Source: Streptomyces sp. MST-110588
Lineage (GTDB): Bacteria; Actinomycetota; Actinomycetes; Streptomycetales; Streptomycetaceae
Assembly: GCF_022695595.1 (NCBI RefSeq)
Contig: NZ_CP074380.1
Span: forward strand, 6,454,001 to 6,518,000
DNA length: 64,000 nt
Direction of reading: 5' to 3'
The notes below the pieces were generated by a model. The model made no database searches. It had not been told where the DNA came from and saw nothing but the letters and a program-made list of their open reading frames with translations. Within the stretch, counting starts at the first letter, position 1, and each line of letters begins with the position of its first letter. Of the stretch, positions 28,725-38,548 are shown piece by piece. The position numbers and the translations under genes are program-made.

Positions 28725-30203
28725 GTGCCTTCCCCCGCGCTCGACAACGAGCCACAGCACACCACCTCACCCCCGAACCACCCCGCAACCGGACTGTCGA
28801 AGATGGGCCTGGCCGCCTGGATTGCCCTCCTGGTGCTCCTGGGCGCCGAGCTGATGGACATGATCGACCAGTCGGTCGTCCTGACCGCTCTGCCCGCGAT
28901 CCAGGAATCGACCGGTGCCGGACCGGACGCGGTGCAATGGCTGACCACCGGCTATTCCCTGCCCATCGCCGTCGGACTGATCACCGGCGGACGCCTCGGC
29001 GACCTCTACGGCCGGCGCAGGATCCTCCTCATCGGCACCGCCGTGTTCACCACGGCCTCGCTGCTGTGCGGCCTCGCTGCCGGGCCGGGCGTGCTGATCG
29101 GCGCCCGCGCCCTCCAGGGCATGGGCGTGGCCATCATGATCCCGCAGATCCTGGCCACCCTCCACGTCACCTTCGAGGGACGCAGCCGCAGCAAAGTGTT
29201 CGGTCTGTACGGGGCCATCATGTCGCTCGCCAATGTCCTGGGCCCGGTGATGGGCGGCCTGCTCACCGAGGCCGACCTGTTCGGGCTGTCCTGGCGGCCG
29301 ATCTTCCTGGTCAACGTGCCCGTCGGCCTCGCCGTGCTCCTCCTGGGACGCCGGTTCATCCCCGAGTCGACCGTGAAGAAGGCCCACCGGCTCGACCTCG
29401 CCGGCATGCTGCTGTCCGCCCTGGCCATTGTCCTGATCGTCTTCCCGCTCAGCGAGGGGCACCTCCGTCACTGGCCGCTGTGGTGCATCGCCATGCTCGC
29501 CACCGGTCTCCTTGCCCTGGGCGTCTTCCTGCGCCACCAGCAGCGCAAGCAGAACAAGGCGCCCCTTGTGCCCCTGTCCCTCTTCCGGGGCAGGCAGTTC
29601 TCCGGCGGCACGGCCGCGCAACTGATGCACGGCCTGCTGTGCGGGCTGTTCTTCATGACCTGGACCCTCTACCTCCAGCGCGGACTGGGCATGAGCCCCC
29701 TCCACGCGGCCCTGGCCTTCGTGCTGCTCTCCCTCGGAGAGCTGGCCGGCGCGACGCTCGCAGCGAAGAGCGGCGGGCGCTTCGCCCGCAGGCTGCCCCA
29801 GGCCGGAGCCCTCATCGCGTCCGCTTCGATGGCCGCCTACGGACTCCAGGCCGCCACAGCCCAGGAGGACCTGACCCTGCCGGCGATGACCGCTCCGGTG
29901 GTACTGATCGGCTTCGGTCTCGGCATGGTCAGCGGCCCGCTCGCCGACCTGTCGCTGGCCCGCGTCCCGCACGATCACGCAGGGGCCGCCTCGGGCCTGT
30001 TCAACACCGCCATCCACCTGGGCATCGCGCTGGGCACCGCGCTGACCGCCCTGGTGTTCTTCGCCGCCACCGGCGGCTCGCCCGACGCCGGACTCAACCG
30101 TGACGCGTTCATCACCGTGCTGTGGTGGGTCGGCAGCCTCCTCACCCTGATGTGGGCCCTGATGTTCTTCCTGCCCAAGCACACGAAGAGCCGGGCCGGC
30201 TGA
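28725..30203 (+). CDS. DHA2-type (14-helix) MFS drug exporter
   Basis: A 492-residue membrane exporter. The GTG at 28725 is chosen for its CAGGAG site 8 bases upstream; the frame is open further 5' without protein-like sequence. Motifs are MDMIDQSVVLTALPAIQESTGA in helix 1 (the DHA2 pattern ending in TALP), GRLGDLYGRRRILL in loop 2-3, ARALQGMGVAIMIPQILA and the antiporter motif around YGAIMSLANVLGPVMGG. About 14 hydrophobic segments are visible. It probably expels small toxic compounds with proton motive force. No regulator gene is adjacent. It is the only intact gene between two direct repeats, in a spot where the conserved core order has none. Confidence 0.88.
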   Translation: MPSPALDNEPQHTTSPPNHPATGLSKMGLAAWIALLVLLGAELMDMIDQSVVLTALPAIQESTGAGPDAVQWLTTGYSLPIAVGLITGGRLGDLYGRRRILLIGTAVFTTASLLCGLAAGPGVLIGARALQGMGVAIMIPQILATLHVTFEGRSRSKVFGLYGAIMSLANVLGPVMGGLLTEADLFGLSWRPIFLVNVPVGLAVLLLGRRFIPESTVKKAHRLDLAGMLLSALAIVLIVFPLSEGHLRHWPLWCIAMLATGLLALGVFLRHQQRKQNKAPLVPLSLFRGRQFSGGTAAQLMHGLLCGLFFMTWTLYLQRGLGMSPLHAALAFVLLSLGELAGATLAAKSGGRFARRLPQAGALIASASMAAYGLQAATAQEDLTLPAMTAPVVLIGFGLGMVSGPLADLSLARVPHDHAGAASGLFNTAIHLGIALGTALTALVFFAATGGSPDAGLNRDAFITVLWWVGSLLTLMWALMFFLPKHTKSRAG

Positions 30204-30215
30204 GCCGGTTCCCCA

Positions 30216-30245
30216 AGGCGGCGGCACCTCCCAGTGCCGCCGTCT
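30216..30245 (+). terminator. Hairpin terminator after exporter
   Basis: The arms CGGCGGCAC (30219-30227) and GTGCCGCCG (30234-30242) form a stem with a 6-base loop, extendable by three pairs. It begins 12 bases after the exporter stop. Confidence 0.8.
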
Positions 30246-30510
30246 GTCCCGTACGCCCCACACAGCCACGAGTAGCCAGGATCAACAACGAGACCAGTGA
30301 CACCTACGAGCACGGGAAAGGAAGAACGAACGAGCCGGGCCACCGCCCGAGAAAACGACAGGTAGAACTTCACAACCTCGACGCACGCTCTGAAGACACA
30401 CTTTTCGCCTCGCTGATCACCTCATACCGCGGCGCAGCCTTCGGCTGCACCGGACAGCTTGAGTTCGGAGCGGGTGCCGCAGGTTCGTCGTCACCCCGCA
30501 GAACACTGTC

Positions 30511-30686
30511 CGGCCACCGGGCACCGTCCGTGGCAGACCCGAGTACGGTCGGTGCCAGCCGTGTGCGCGGTCGGGGGTGACCTGAGCGCGGTCGGGGCGG
30601 CCCGTGTGCGGTTCGCCCCCGGACCGATGGGTATCCCCCCGGTGGGGGTTTGGTGGCGTTCGATTTGCCCTGTAGAGCGGCGTGAC
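30511..30686. repeat. Right imperfect direct repeat of exporter island
   Basis: It is related to 27693-27865 in the same orientation. Shared landmarks are CGGCCACCG, GCAGACCCGAG, GTGCGGTTCGCCCCCGG, GGGTATCCCCCC and GGCGTTCGATTTGCCCTGTAG. With the left copy it brackets the exporter gene. Confidence 0.75.
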
Positions 30687-30922
30687 CGGCCACGTGACCC
30701 GGGCGCCTCCCCGGACCGGAGCCGTTCGATCCGGGTGCGTCCCGAGCCGGAACCGCTCGCCCCGCCCGTCTCCCCGGCTCACCCGTTCCCCGGTTCACCT
30801 GGCCCGTCCGCCTGATGTGTCCGCTTCCCGCGTACGCTCGCTCGCTCCCTGGCTCATCTGCTTTCCGCGTGTCCCTACCCGCGGCCCGCCTGTTTCGCGC
30901 GTACGCCCGGCCTGACCCGCCC

Positions 30923-31060
30923 GCCTCTCATACGCACATCCGTACCCACAGTCCCCACTTCCCTCGTACACCGGTCCGCACCCATGGCCCCCGCCTCCCT
31001 CGTACGCCCGCCCGCACCCACAGTCCCCCCGTCCCCGCCTCCCCCGTACGCCCGTACCCG
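30923..31060. repeat. Pyrimidine-rich tandem array, about 36-bp units
   Basis: Roughly three and a half degenerate units of the type TCCCTCGTACGCCCGCCCGC followed by ACCCACAGTCCCC. The + strand is strongly C-rich and G-poor, unlike the surrounding sequence. Confidence 0.65.
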
Positions 31061-31181
31061 GCGTCCCGAACGGGTGCCGGAGGCGCAAGCGCGCGCCGCC
31101 ACGGTCGGTATTGACATGATCATGCAGGGTCACGAGTCTGTGTCTGCCGTCCATTGAGGCGGACCACCGCAAGGGGGGTTC

Positions 31182-34100
31182 ATGAGACGTAAGGCGAGAG
31201 CGAGATCCTTATTGACGGCGGCTGCGCTGCTGCTCGCGGGAGTGGCGAGCGCACCCGCCGCCCACGCGCAATCGGACCCTGGCGACGCCCGCCGGCCCGA
31301 CCATGCCCGCCAGCCCAACACCGCCCGCCCGTCCGGCGACGCCGGTGACGCCATCGGTGTCTGGACCGCGTCGGTCACCAAGGCGCAGGTCCCGCTGCTG
31401 CTCAAAGCGGGCGCGGACGGGCACGAGCTGAGCGGCCGGGTGCCCGGCAAGGGAGCGGCGAAGGTCGAGCTGTACCTCTCCGGCAACCAGGCCGCTACGT
31501 TGCGCCGGCAGGGTGTGGAGCTGACCCGCAAGGCCGTCTCCGAGGAGACGCAGCGCCGGCTCAAGGCCCAGGGCGACCGGGTGTTCCGGCCGTACACGGG
31601 AGTCAACGGCCTGATGAAGGAGATGATCGACACAGCCCGGTTCAACCCGAAGCTCGCCAAGGTCGTCAGCATCGGCAAGTCCCTCAAGGGCCGCGACATC
31701 ATGGCCCTGAAGCTGACGAAGGACGCCGGGAGGAGCGAGGACGGCTCCAAGCCGGCCGTGCTCTACCTGTCCAATCAGCACGCCCGCGAGTGGATCACGC
31801 CGGAGATGACCCGCCGGCTGATGCATTACTACCTCTCCGGTTACGGCAAGAGCGACCGCATCACCAAGATCGTCGATTCCACCGAGCTGTGGTTCGTGCT
31901 CTCCGCCAACCCGGACGGCTACGACTACACCTTCGAGAGTCCGCAGAACCGCCTGTGGCGCAAGAACCTGCGGGACAACAACGGTGACGGCAAGATCACG
32001 CCGGGGGACGGCGTCGATCTCAACCGTAACTTCTCCTACAAGTGGGGTTACGACAACGAGGGTTCCTCGCCGGATCCGGCCAGTGAGACCTACCGCGGCA
32101 CCGGCCCGTCCTCCGAGCCCGAGACCAAGGTCCTGGACGCCTTCGAGAAGCGCATCGGTTTCCGGTACGGCGTCAACTACCACTCCGCCGCCGAGCTGTT
32201 GCTCTACGGTGTCGGGTGGCAGGTGGCCACCCCGACTCCCGACGACGTCCTGTACCGTGCGCTGGCCGGCACCCCCGAGAAGCCGGCGATCCCCGGCTAC
32301 CGCCCGCAGCTCTCCTCCGAGCTGTACACCACCAACGGCGATGCCGACGGCCACGCGGCCAACGTCAACGGGATGATGATGTTCACCCCGGAGATGTCGA
32401 CCTGTCAGACGGCTTCCAACGTCGACCCCAACGATCCCTGGAACCCGGCCGACTGCCAGTCGGTCTTCAACTTCCCCGACGACGAGAAGCTGATCCAGGC
32501 GGAGTTCGAGAAGAACATTCCCTTCGCCCTCTCGGTCGCCGAGACCGCGGTCCACCCCGACCGGCCCTCCTCCTCGGTGGGCCTGGAGGCACCCGACTTC
32601 ACGCCGCACGCCTTCACCACCTCCTACGCCCGCGGCGAGGATCAGGAAGTCGCGGTCACCGCGCGCAGGTCCGTACGCGACAAGACGCTCAACTACCGCG
32701 TCAACGGCGGGCCCCGGCAGACCGAGGACCTGCACGCCTGGAAGGGCGGCGAGCGGTACGGCGGCGATGACAACATCCGCTTCGACCAGTACCGCGGCGT
32801 CGTCGAGGGCGCGGACACGGGCGACAAGGTCGAGGTGTGGTTCAGCGGCCGTACGCGGGAGGGCAGGCCCACCCGCAGCACGCCCTTCACCTATACGGTC
32901 GCCGAACGGCCGCGCGCCGACACGCTGGTCATCGCCGAGGAGGGCGGTACGGCGCCCGCCCGGCACACCGCCGTGTACGTCAAGGCGCTGGCCGACAACG
33001 GCCACCGGGCGGCGGTCTGGGACGTGGCCACCCAGGGCCCGCCGCACGCGCTGGGCGTCCTGAGCCACTTCGAGAACGTCGTGTGGTACACCGGCGCGAG
33101 CCGGCCCGGCGGCGCCACCCTGCTGGCCGTACGCGACTACCTCAACGAGGGCGGGAAGCTGCTGACCGCCGGCGAACAGGCCGGTGGCTCCTCGGTCGTC
33201 GGCCCCGCGCTGACCGACGACTTCAGCCAGTACTACCTGGGCGCGGGGGCCGGATCTCCCTGAAGAACCCGCCCCTCTTCAAGGGCGCCGGCAAGCTCGC
33301 CGGCGCGGACGCCAAGCTCACCGACGCCCCCGGCAACCCGCTGGACACCGCCGGCGCCTATCAGGTGATCTCCGACGAGCTGCCCCCGGACCGGTTCCCG
33401 CAGTTCGCCTCCGCCGCGGCCGGTGACTACCCCGGCGTACGGACGCCCTTCCAGCCGTACGAGGGCGAGTACTTCGCCGCCGCCCAGCACCGGGACAACT
33501 CCTGGATGCGGCTGGCCCGCACGGTCGACCTGACCGGCGTGAGCGCCGCGAGCCGGCCGCGCCTGCAGTTCATGATCAGTTACGACACCGAGGAGGGCTA
33601 CGACAACGCCGTCATCGAGGCGCACACCGTCGGGCAGGACGACTGGACCACGCTGCCGGACGCCAACGGCGGGACCACCAGCCAGGTTCCGTCCGGGTGC
33701 GAGGAGGGCTTCTACATCGCCGCCCACCCCTTCCTGCGGCACTACCTCACGCTGGACGGGACCGCCTGCCGGGCGAGCGGCACCACCGGGAGCTGGAACC
33801 GCTTCACCGGCACCTCCAACGGGTGGCGGGCCGTCTCGGCGGACCTGTCCGCCTACGCCGGCAAGAAGGTCGAGCTGGCGATCTCCTATGTGACCGATCC
33901 GGGTACCGGCGGCCGGGGCGTCTTTGTTGACAATGCCCAAATCGTGGTGCCCGGCACGAGTGAGCCCGTCGAGGGGTTCGAGGTCTCGCTGGGCCCCTGG
34001 ACGGTCCCCGGAGCCCCGCCCGGCAGCCCCGCGAACACCCGTGACTGGGTCCGCTCAAAAGAGCTTTTCCACTCCTCCGCCGCGGTCACCACTGGTGACA

Positions 34101-34192
34101 CCGTGTTGCTGGGCTTTGGTCTGGAACACGTACAGACCGCGACAGAACGAGCCGGGCTGGTCCGTGCGGCGCTGCGTGCCCTGCGCGACTGA
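31182..34192 (+). CDS. Secreted zinc carboxypeptidase (M14), frameshifted as sequenced
   Basis: An exported metallopeptidase of about 1003 residues if one base is added in the G run 33245-33249. As written, one frame stops at 33263 and the next frame continues to 34192 without a gap in sense. Residues 1 to about 29 are a signal peptide ending AAHAQ. The M14 domain has zinc ligands in NQHAREWITPE and NYHSAAELL, and the catalytic glutamate is probably in MMMFTPEMSTC. The C-terminal half carries an immune-inhibitor-like/MAM-type segment (DNSWMRLARTVDLTG, GVFVDNAQIVVPG). AAGGGGGG precedes the ATG. It is single, with a terminator after it; the role is probably extracellular protein degradation. 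Confidence 0.85.
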
Positions 34193-34205
34193 TCACTTTG
34201 CGTGA

Positions 34206-35366
<1,161 letters not shown>

Positions 35367-35515
35367 TCTCCCCCGGCCGGCACAGGTAAGGTACCCCTCG
35401 CTTTCCCGGGGCGCCCAGACGTGAGGAAGGGGCTCGTACGGCGCACCGACGCGCCGTGCGGGCCCCCTCCCATGAGGGAACCACTCACCGGAGTTACGGA
35501 GTCAACGGAGTCACC

Positions 35516-36727
35516 ATGAAGACGATCGACGATCTCGCCCAGGACGGCGTCGCGGGCAAGCGGGTCTTCGTCCGCGCCGACCTGAACGTGCCGCTGGACG
35601 GTACGACCATCACCGACGACGGCCGTATCCGCGCCGTCGCCCCGACGATCGCCAAGCTCATCGGGCTCGGCGCCAAGGTGATCGTCGCCTCCCACCTGGG
35701 CCGCCCCAAGGGTGCCCCGGACCCGGCCTTCTCGCTGGCGCCGGCTGCCCGGCGGCTGGGTGAACTCCTGGGCCAGGACGTGGCGTTCGCCACCGACACG
35801 GTCGGTGAGTCCGCCAGGTCCGTGGTCGCGGACCTCTGCGACGGCCAGGTCGCCGTTGTGGAGAACCTGCGCTTCAACGCGGGCGAGACCAGCAAGGACG
35901 ACGCCGAGCGCGGCGCCTTCGCCGACCGGCTCGCCGAGCTGGCGGACCTGTACGTGGGCGACGGTTTCGGCGCCGTGCACCGCAAGCACGCCTCCGTGTA
36001 CGACCTGCCGGCCCGCCTGCCGCACGCCGCCGGTGACCTGATCGCCACCGAGGTCGGCGTCCTGAAGAAGCTCACCGATGACGTCAAGCGCCCGTACGTG
36101 GTCGTGCTCGGCGGCGCCAAGGTCTCCGACAAGCTCGCCGTCATCGACGAGCTCCTCGGCAAGGCCGACCGGCTGCTGATCGGCGGCGGCATGGCGTACA
36201 CCTTCCTGAAGGCCAAGGGGTACGAGGTCGGCATCTCCCTCCTTCAGGAGGACCAGCTCGCCACCGTGACCGAGTACATGGAACGCGCGGAGAAGAACGG
36301 CGTCGAGCTCGTTCTGCCCGTCGACGTCCTGGCCTCGGCCGACTTCCCCGACCTGAAGACCAAGGCTCCCACCGACTTCGTCACGGTCGACGCCGACAAG
36401 ATCCCCTCCGACAAGGAGGGCCTGGACATCGGCCCCAGGACCCGCGAACTGTACGCCTCGAAGCTCGCCGACGCCGCCACCGTCTTCTGGAACGGCCCGG
36501 TGGGCGTCTTCGAGCACCCGGACTACGCGGGCGGCTGCCGCGCGATCGCCCAGGCGCTCGCCGACAGTGACGCCTTCACCGTCGTCGGCGGCGGCGACTC
36601 GGCCGCGGCCGTCCGTACGCTCGGCTTCGACGAGAACGCTTTCGGCCACATCTCGACCGGCGGCGGCGCCAGCCTCGAATACCTCGAGGGCAAGACGCTC
36701 CCCGGCCTCGCCGCTCTGGAGGACTGA
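35516..36727 (+). CDS. pgk: Phosphoglycerate kinase
   Basis: A glycolytic ATP-forming kinase of 403 residues. The ATG at 35516 starts MKTIDDLAQDGVAGKRVFVRADLNVPLDG, carrying the signature RADLNVPL. Substrate-binding VIVASHLGRPKG and VVENLRFNAGE, the hinge block GGAKVSDKLAVID and nucleotide-binding VVGGGDSAAAV complete the enzyme. The frame is open further upstream, but homology begins here. It lies six bases before tpiA, so the two are cotranscribed. Confidence 0.97.
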   Translation: MKTIDDLAQDGVAGKRVFVRADLNVPLDGTTITDDGRIRAVAPTIAKLIGLGAKVIVASHLGRPKGAPDPAFSLAPAARRLGELLGQDVAFATDTVGESARSVVADLCDGQVAVVENLRFNAGETSKDDAERGAFADRLAELADLYVGDGFGAVHRKHASVYDLPARLPHAAGDLIATEVGVLKKLTDDVKRPYVVVLGGAKVSDKLAVIDELLGKADRLLIGGGMAYTFLKAKGYEVGISLLQEDQLATVTEYMERAEKNGVELVLPVDVLASADFPDLKTKAPTDFVTVDADKIPSDKEGLDIGPRTRELYASKLADAATVFWNGPVGVFEHPDYAGGCRAIAQALADSDAFTVVGGGDSAAAVRTLGFDENAFGHISTGGGASLEYLEGKTLPGLAALED

Positions 36728-36733
36728 ACCACC

Positions 36734-37510
36734 GTGACTGACCGTACCCCGCTGATGGCGGGCAACTGGAAGATGAACCTCAACCACCTTGAGGCCATCG
36801 CCCACGTCCAGAAGCTCGCCTTCGCGCTCACCGACAAGGACCACGAGGCCGTGGAGGTCGCGGTGCTGGCGCCCTTCACCGACCTGCGGTCGGTGCAGAC
36901 GCTGGTCGACGGCGACAAGCTCAAGATCAAGTACGGCGCCCAGGACCTCTCCGCGCACGACTCCGGCGCGTACACCGGTGAGATCTCGGGCCCGATGCTC
37001 GCCAAGCTCAAGTGCACGTACGTGGCCGTCGGGCACAGCGAGCGCCGCCAGTACCACGGCGAGAACGAGGAGATCTGCAACGCCAAGGTCAAGGCGGCCT
37101 TCCGCAACGGCCTGACCCCGATCCTGTGCGTGGGGGAGGGGCTGGACGTCCGCAAGGCGGGCAACCAGGTCTCCCACACCCTCGCCCAGGTCGATGGCGC
37201 GCTCAAGGACGTCCCGGCCGAGCAGGCCGAAACCATCGTGATCGCGTACGAGCCCGTGTGGGCGATCGGCACCGGTGAGGTGGCCACGCCCGAGGACGCG
37301 CAGGAGGTCTGCGGTGCCATCCGCGGCCGTCTCGCCGAGCTCTACAGCCAGGAGCTGGCCGACAAGGTCCGCATCCAGTACGGCGGCTCGGTCAAGTCCG
37401 GCAACGTCGCGGCGATCATGGCGCAGCCCGACGTGGACGGCGCCCTGGTCGGCGGCGCGGCACTGGACGCCGATGAGTTCGTGAAGATCGTGCGCTTCCG
37501 CGACCAGTAG
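36734..37510 (+). CDS. tpiA: Triosephosphate isomerase
   Basis: A TIM-barrel enzyme of 258 residues that interconverts dihydroxyacetone phosphate and glyceraldehyde 3-phosphate. It starts at a GTG six bases after pgk. Catalytic residues are visible: Lys in [10 protein letters not shown], His in [11 protein letters not shown], and Glu in [22 protein letters not shown]; the phosphate loop [11 protein letters not shown] follows. A hairpin lies directly downstream. Confidence 0.97.
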   Translation: MTDRTPLMAGNWKMNLNHLEAIAHVQKLAFALTDKDHEAVEVAVLAPFTDLRSVQTLVDGDKLKIKYGAQDLSAHDSGAYTGEISGPMLAKLKCTYVAVGHSERRQYHGENEEICNAKVKAAFRNGLTPILCVGEGLDVRKAGNQVSHTLAQVDGALKDVPAEQAETIVIAYEPVWAIGTGEVATPEDAQEVCGAIRGRLAELYSQELADKVRIQYGGSVKSGNVAAIMAQPDVDGALVGGAALDADEFVKIVRFRDQ

Positions 37511-37518
37511 CGGCTATG

Positions 37519-37539
37519 ACGACGGGCCCGGCCCGTCGT
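37519..37539 (+). terminator. Hairpin after tpiA
   Basis: ACGACGGGC (37519-37527) pairs with GCCCGTCGT (37531-37539) around a 3-base loop, 9 bases after the tpiA stop. It may terminate or attenuate between glycolysis and secG. Confidence 0.6.
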
Positions 37540-37651
37540 ACCCTGTCGGGGCCGGGTCCGGCGTCCTACGCGCCGCCCCGGCCCCGCACCGTCCGCTCCT
37601 CCGGTCGCGGCGGTGCGTCCCGTCCGTCAGTCCTAGAGAGTTGGTCCAGCC

Positions 37652-37888
37652 GTGGTCATCGGGTTCTCGGTCGCCCTCATCGTCTTCAGCCTGCTGTTGA
37701 TGATGCTGGTGCTCATGCACAAGGGGAAGGGCGGCGGCCTGTCCGACATGTTCGGTGGCGGTATGCAGTCCTCGGTCGGCGGCTCCTCCGTCGCGGAGCG
37801 CAACCTGGACCGCATCACGATCGTGGTCGGCCTGCTGTGGTTCGCGTGCATCGTCGTCCTCGGCGTCCTGATGAAGCTGGACAACTGA
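37652..37888 (+). CDS. secG: Preprotein translocase subunit SecG
   Basis: A small membrane subunit of the SecYEG channel, 78 residues, starting at a GTG. Two hydrophobic helices (residues 1-21 and 52-73) flank the conserved cytoplasmic loop MLVLMHKGKGGGLSDMFGGGMQSSVGGSSVAERNLDR. Its place after tpiA is the usual one in actinobacteria. Confidence 0.95.
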   Translation: MVIGFSVALIVFSLLLMMLVLMHKGKGGGLSDMFGGGMQSSVGGSSVAERNLDRITIVVGLLWFACIVVLGVLMKLDN

Positions 37889-38045
37889 CATACCGTTGAG
37901 GACGCGGCCTATCATGGGAGCGGCGTCCTCCGGTGGGGGGTAACTCCTGTCACTGGACGCGCGTTGGGCCTTACGTAGACTGGGGCGCCCGCAGCGCAGA
38001 TGCTGTTAGATGCTTCGCAGCACCATTACGCAGGGAGTTACAACC

Positions 38046-38381
38046 GTGGCAAGTGGCAACGCGATCCGAGGGAGTCGGGTCGGAGCGGGGCCGATGGGGG
38101 AGGCCGAGCGGGGCGAGTCCGCGCCGCGCATCCGCATCTCCTTCTGGTGCTCGAACGGGCACGAGACCCAGCCCAGCTTCGCCGGCGACGCGCAGGTTCC
38201 GGACACTTGGGACTGCCCGCGCTGTGGTTTCCCGGCAGGCAAGGACCGGGACAATCCGCCGGACCCGCCGCGCACCGAGCCGTACAAGACCCACCTCGCG
38301 TACGTCCGGGAGCGCAGGAGCGACGCCGACGGCGAGGCGATCCTCGCGGAGGCGCTCGCCAAGCTCCGCGGTGAGATCTGA
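38046..38381 (+). CDS. rbpA: RbpA-family RNA polymerase-binding protein (paralogue type)
   Basis: A protein of 111 residues that, by family, binds RNA polymerase beside the principal sigma factor and stabilises promoter opening. The GTG at 38046 gives MASGNAIRGSRVGAG and follows GGGAG. The four-residue metal pattern is FWCSNGHETQPSF ... TWDCPRCG, and the end YKTHLAYVRERRS matches the sigma-interacting C-terminal segment of RbpA (typically RTHWDMLMERR). It is shorter and more divergent than the essential RbpA of the genus as I remember it. This gene beside secG is therefore probably a second paralogue (RbpB-like). A very strong terminator follows. Confidence 0.75.
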   Translation: MASGNAIRGSRVGAGPMGEAERGESAPRIRISFWCSNGHETQPSFAGDAQVPDTWDCPRCGFPAGKDRDNPPDPPRTEPYKTHLAYVRERRSDADGEAILAEALAKLRGEI

Positions 38382-38399
38382 CCGGACGGCAGACATGAG

Positions 38400-38445
38400 G
38401 ACCGGCCCGGCCGGAGGGACACACCACCCTCCGGCCGGGCCGGTC
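38400..38445. terminator. 19-bp perfect hairpin terminator
   Basis: The arms 38400-38418 and 38427-38445 are exact reverse complements with an 8-base loop, just after the RbpA-family gene. It is one of the strongest stems in the window. Confidence 0.85.
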
Positions 38446-38548
38446 GCGTTCAGGGGCGGCCGGGGAGCGTCGCTGACCTGGGGCTGTGTTCCCTGCGTTT
38501 CCTGCGTTCGCCATCTGAGGCAGCGGCTGAGGCAGTCGGCCGAGGCGA

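Larger units (their letters stand above)
30204..31181. other. Gene-poor region with exporter terminator, right repeat and pyrimidine-rich array
   Basis: No gene is supported in 978 bases. From left to right it holds a terminator (30216-30245), unassigned sequence, the right direct repeat (30511-30686), a C-rich, G-poor tandem array (30923-31060) and the carboxypeptidase leader. The leader includes TTGACATGATCATGCA near 31110-31126, a possible promoter element, and AAGGGGGG just before the ATG at 31182. Confidence 0.6.

Noticed and set aside
30122..30580. 152-codon frame after the exporter
   Set aside because: It starts inside the exporter gene in another frame, crosses its terminator and shows no protein-like pattern.
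33233..34192. C-terminal part of the carboxypeptidase as an independent gene
   Set aside because: No start codon or ribosome site lies at the junction, and a one-base G insertion fuses it to the upstream frame with the expected domain order.
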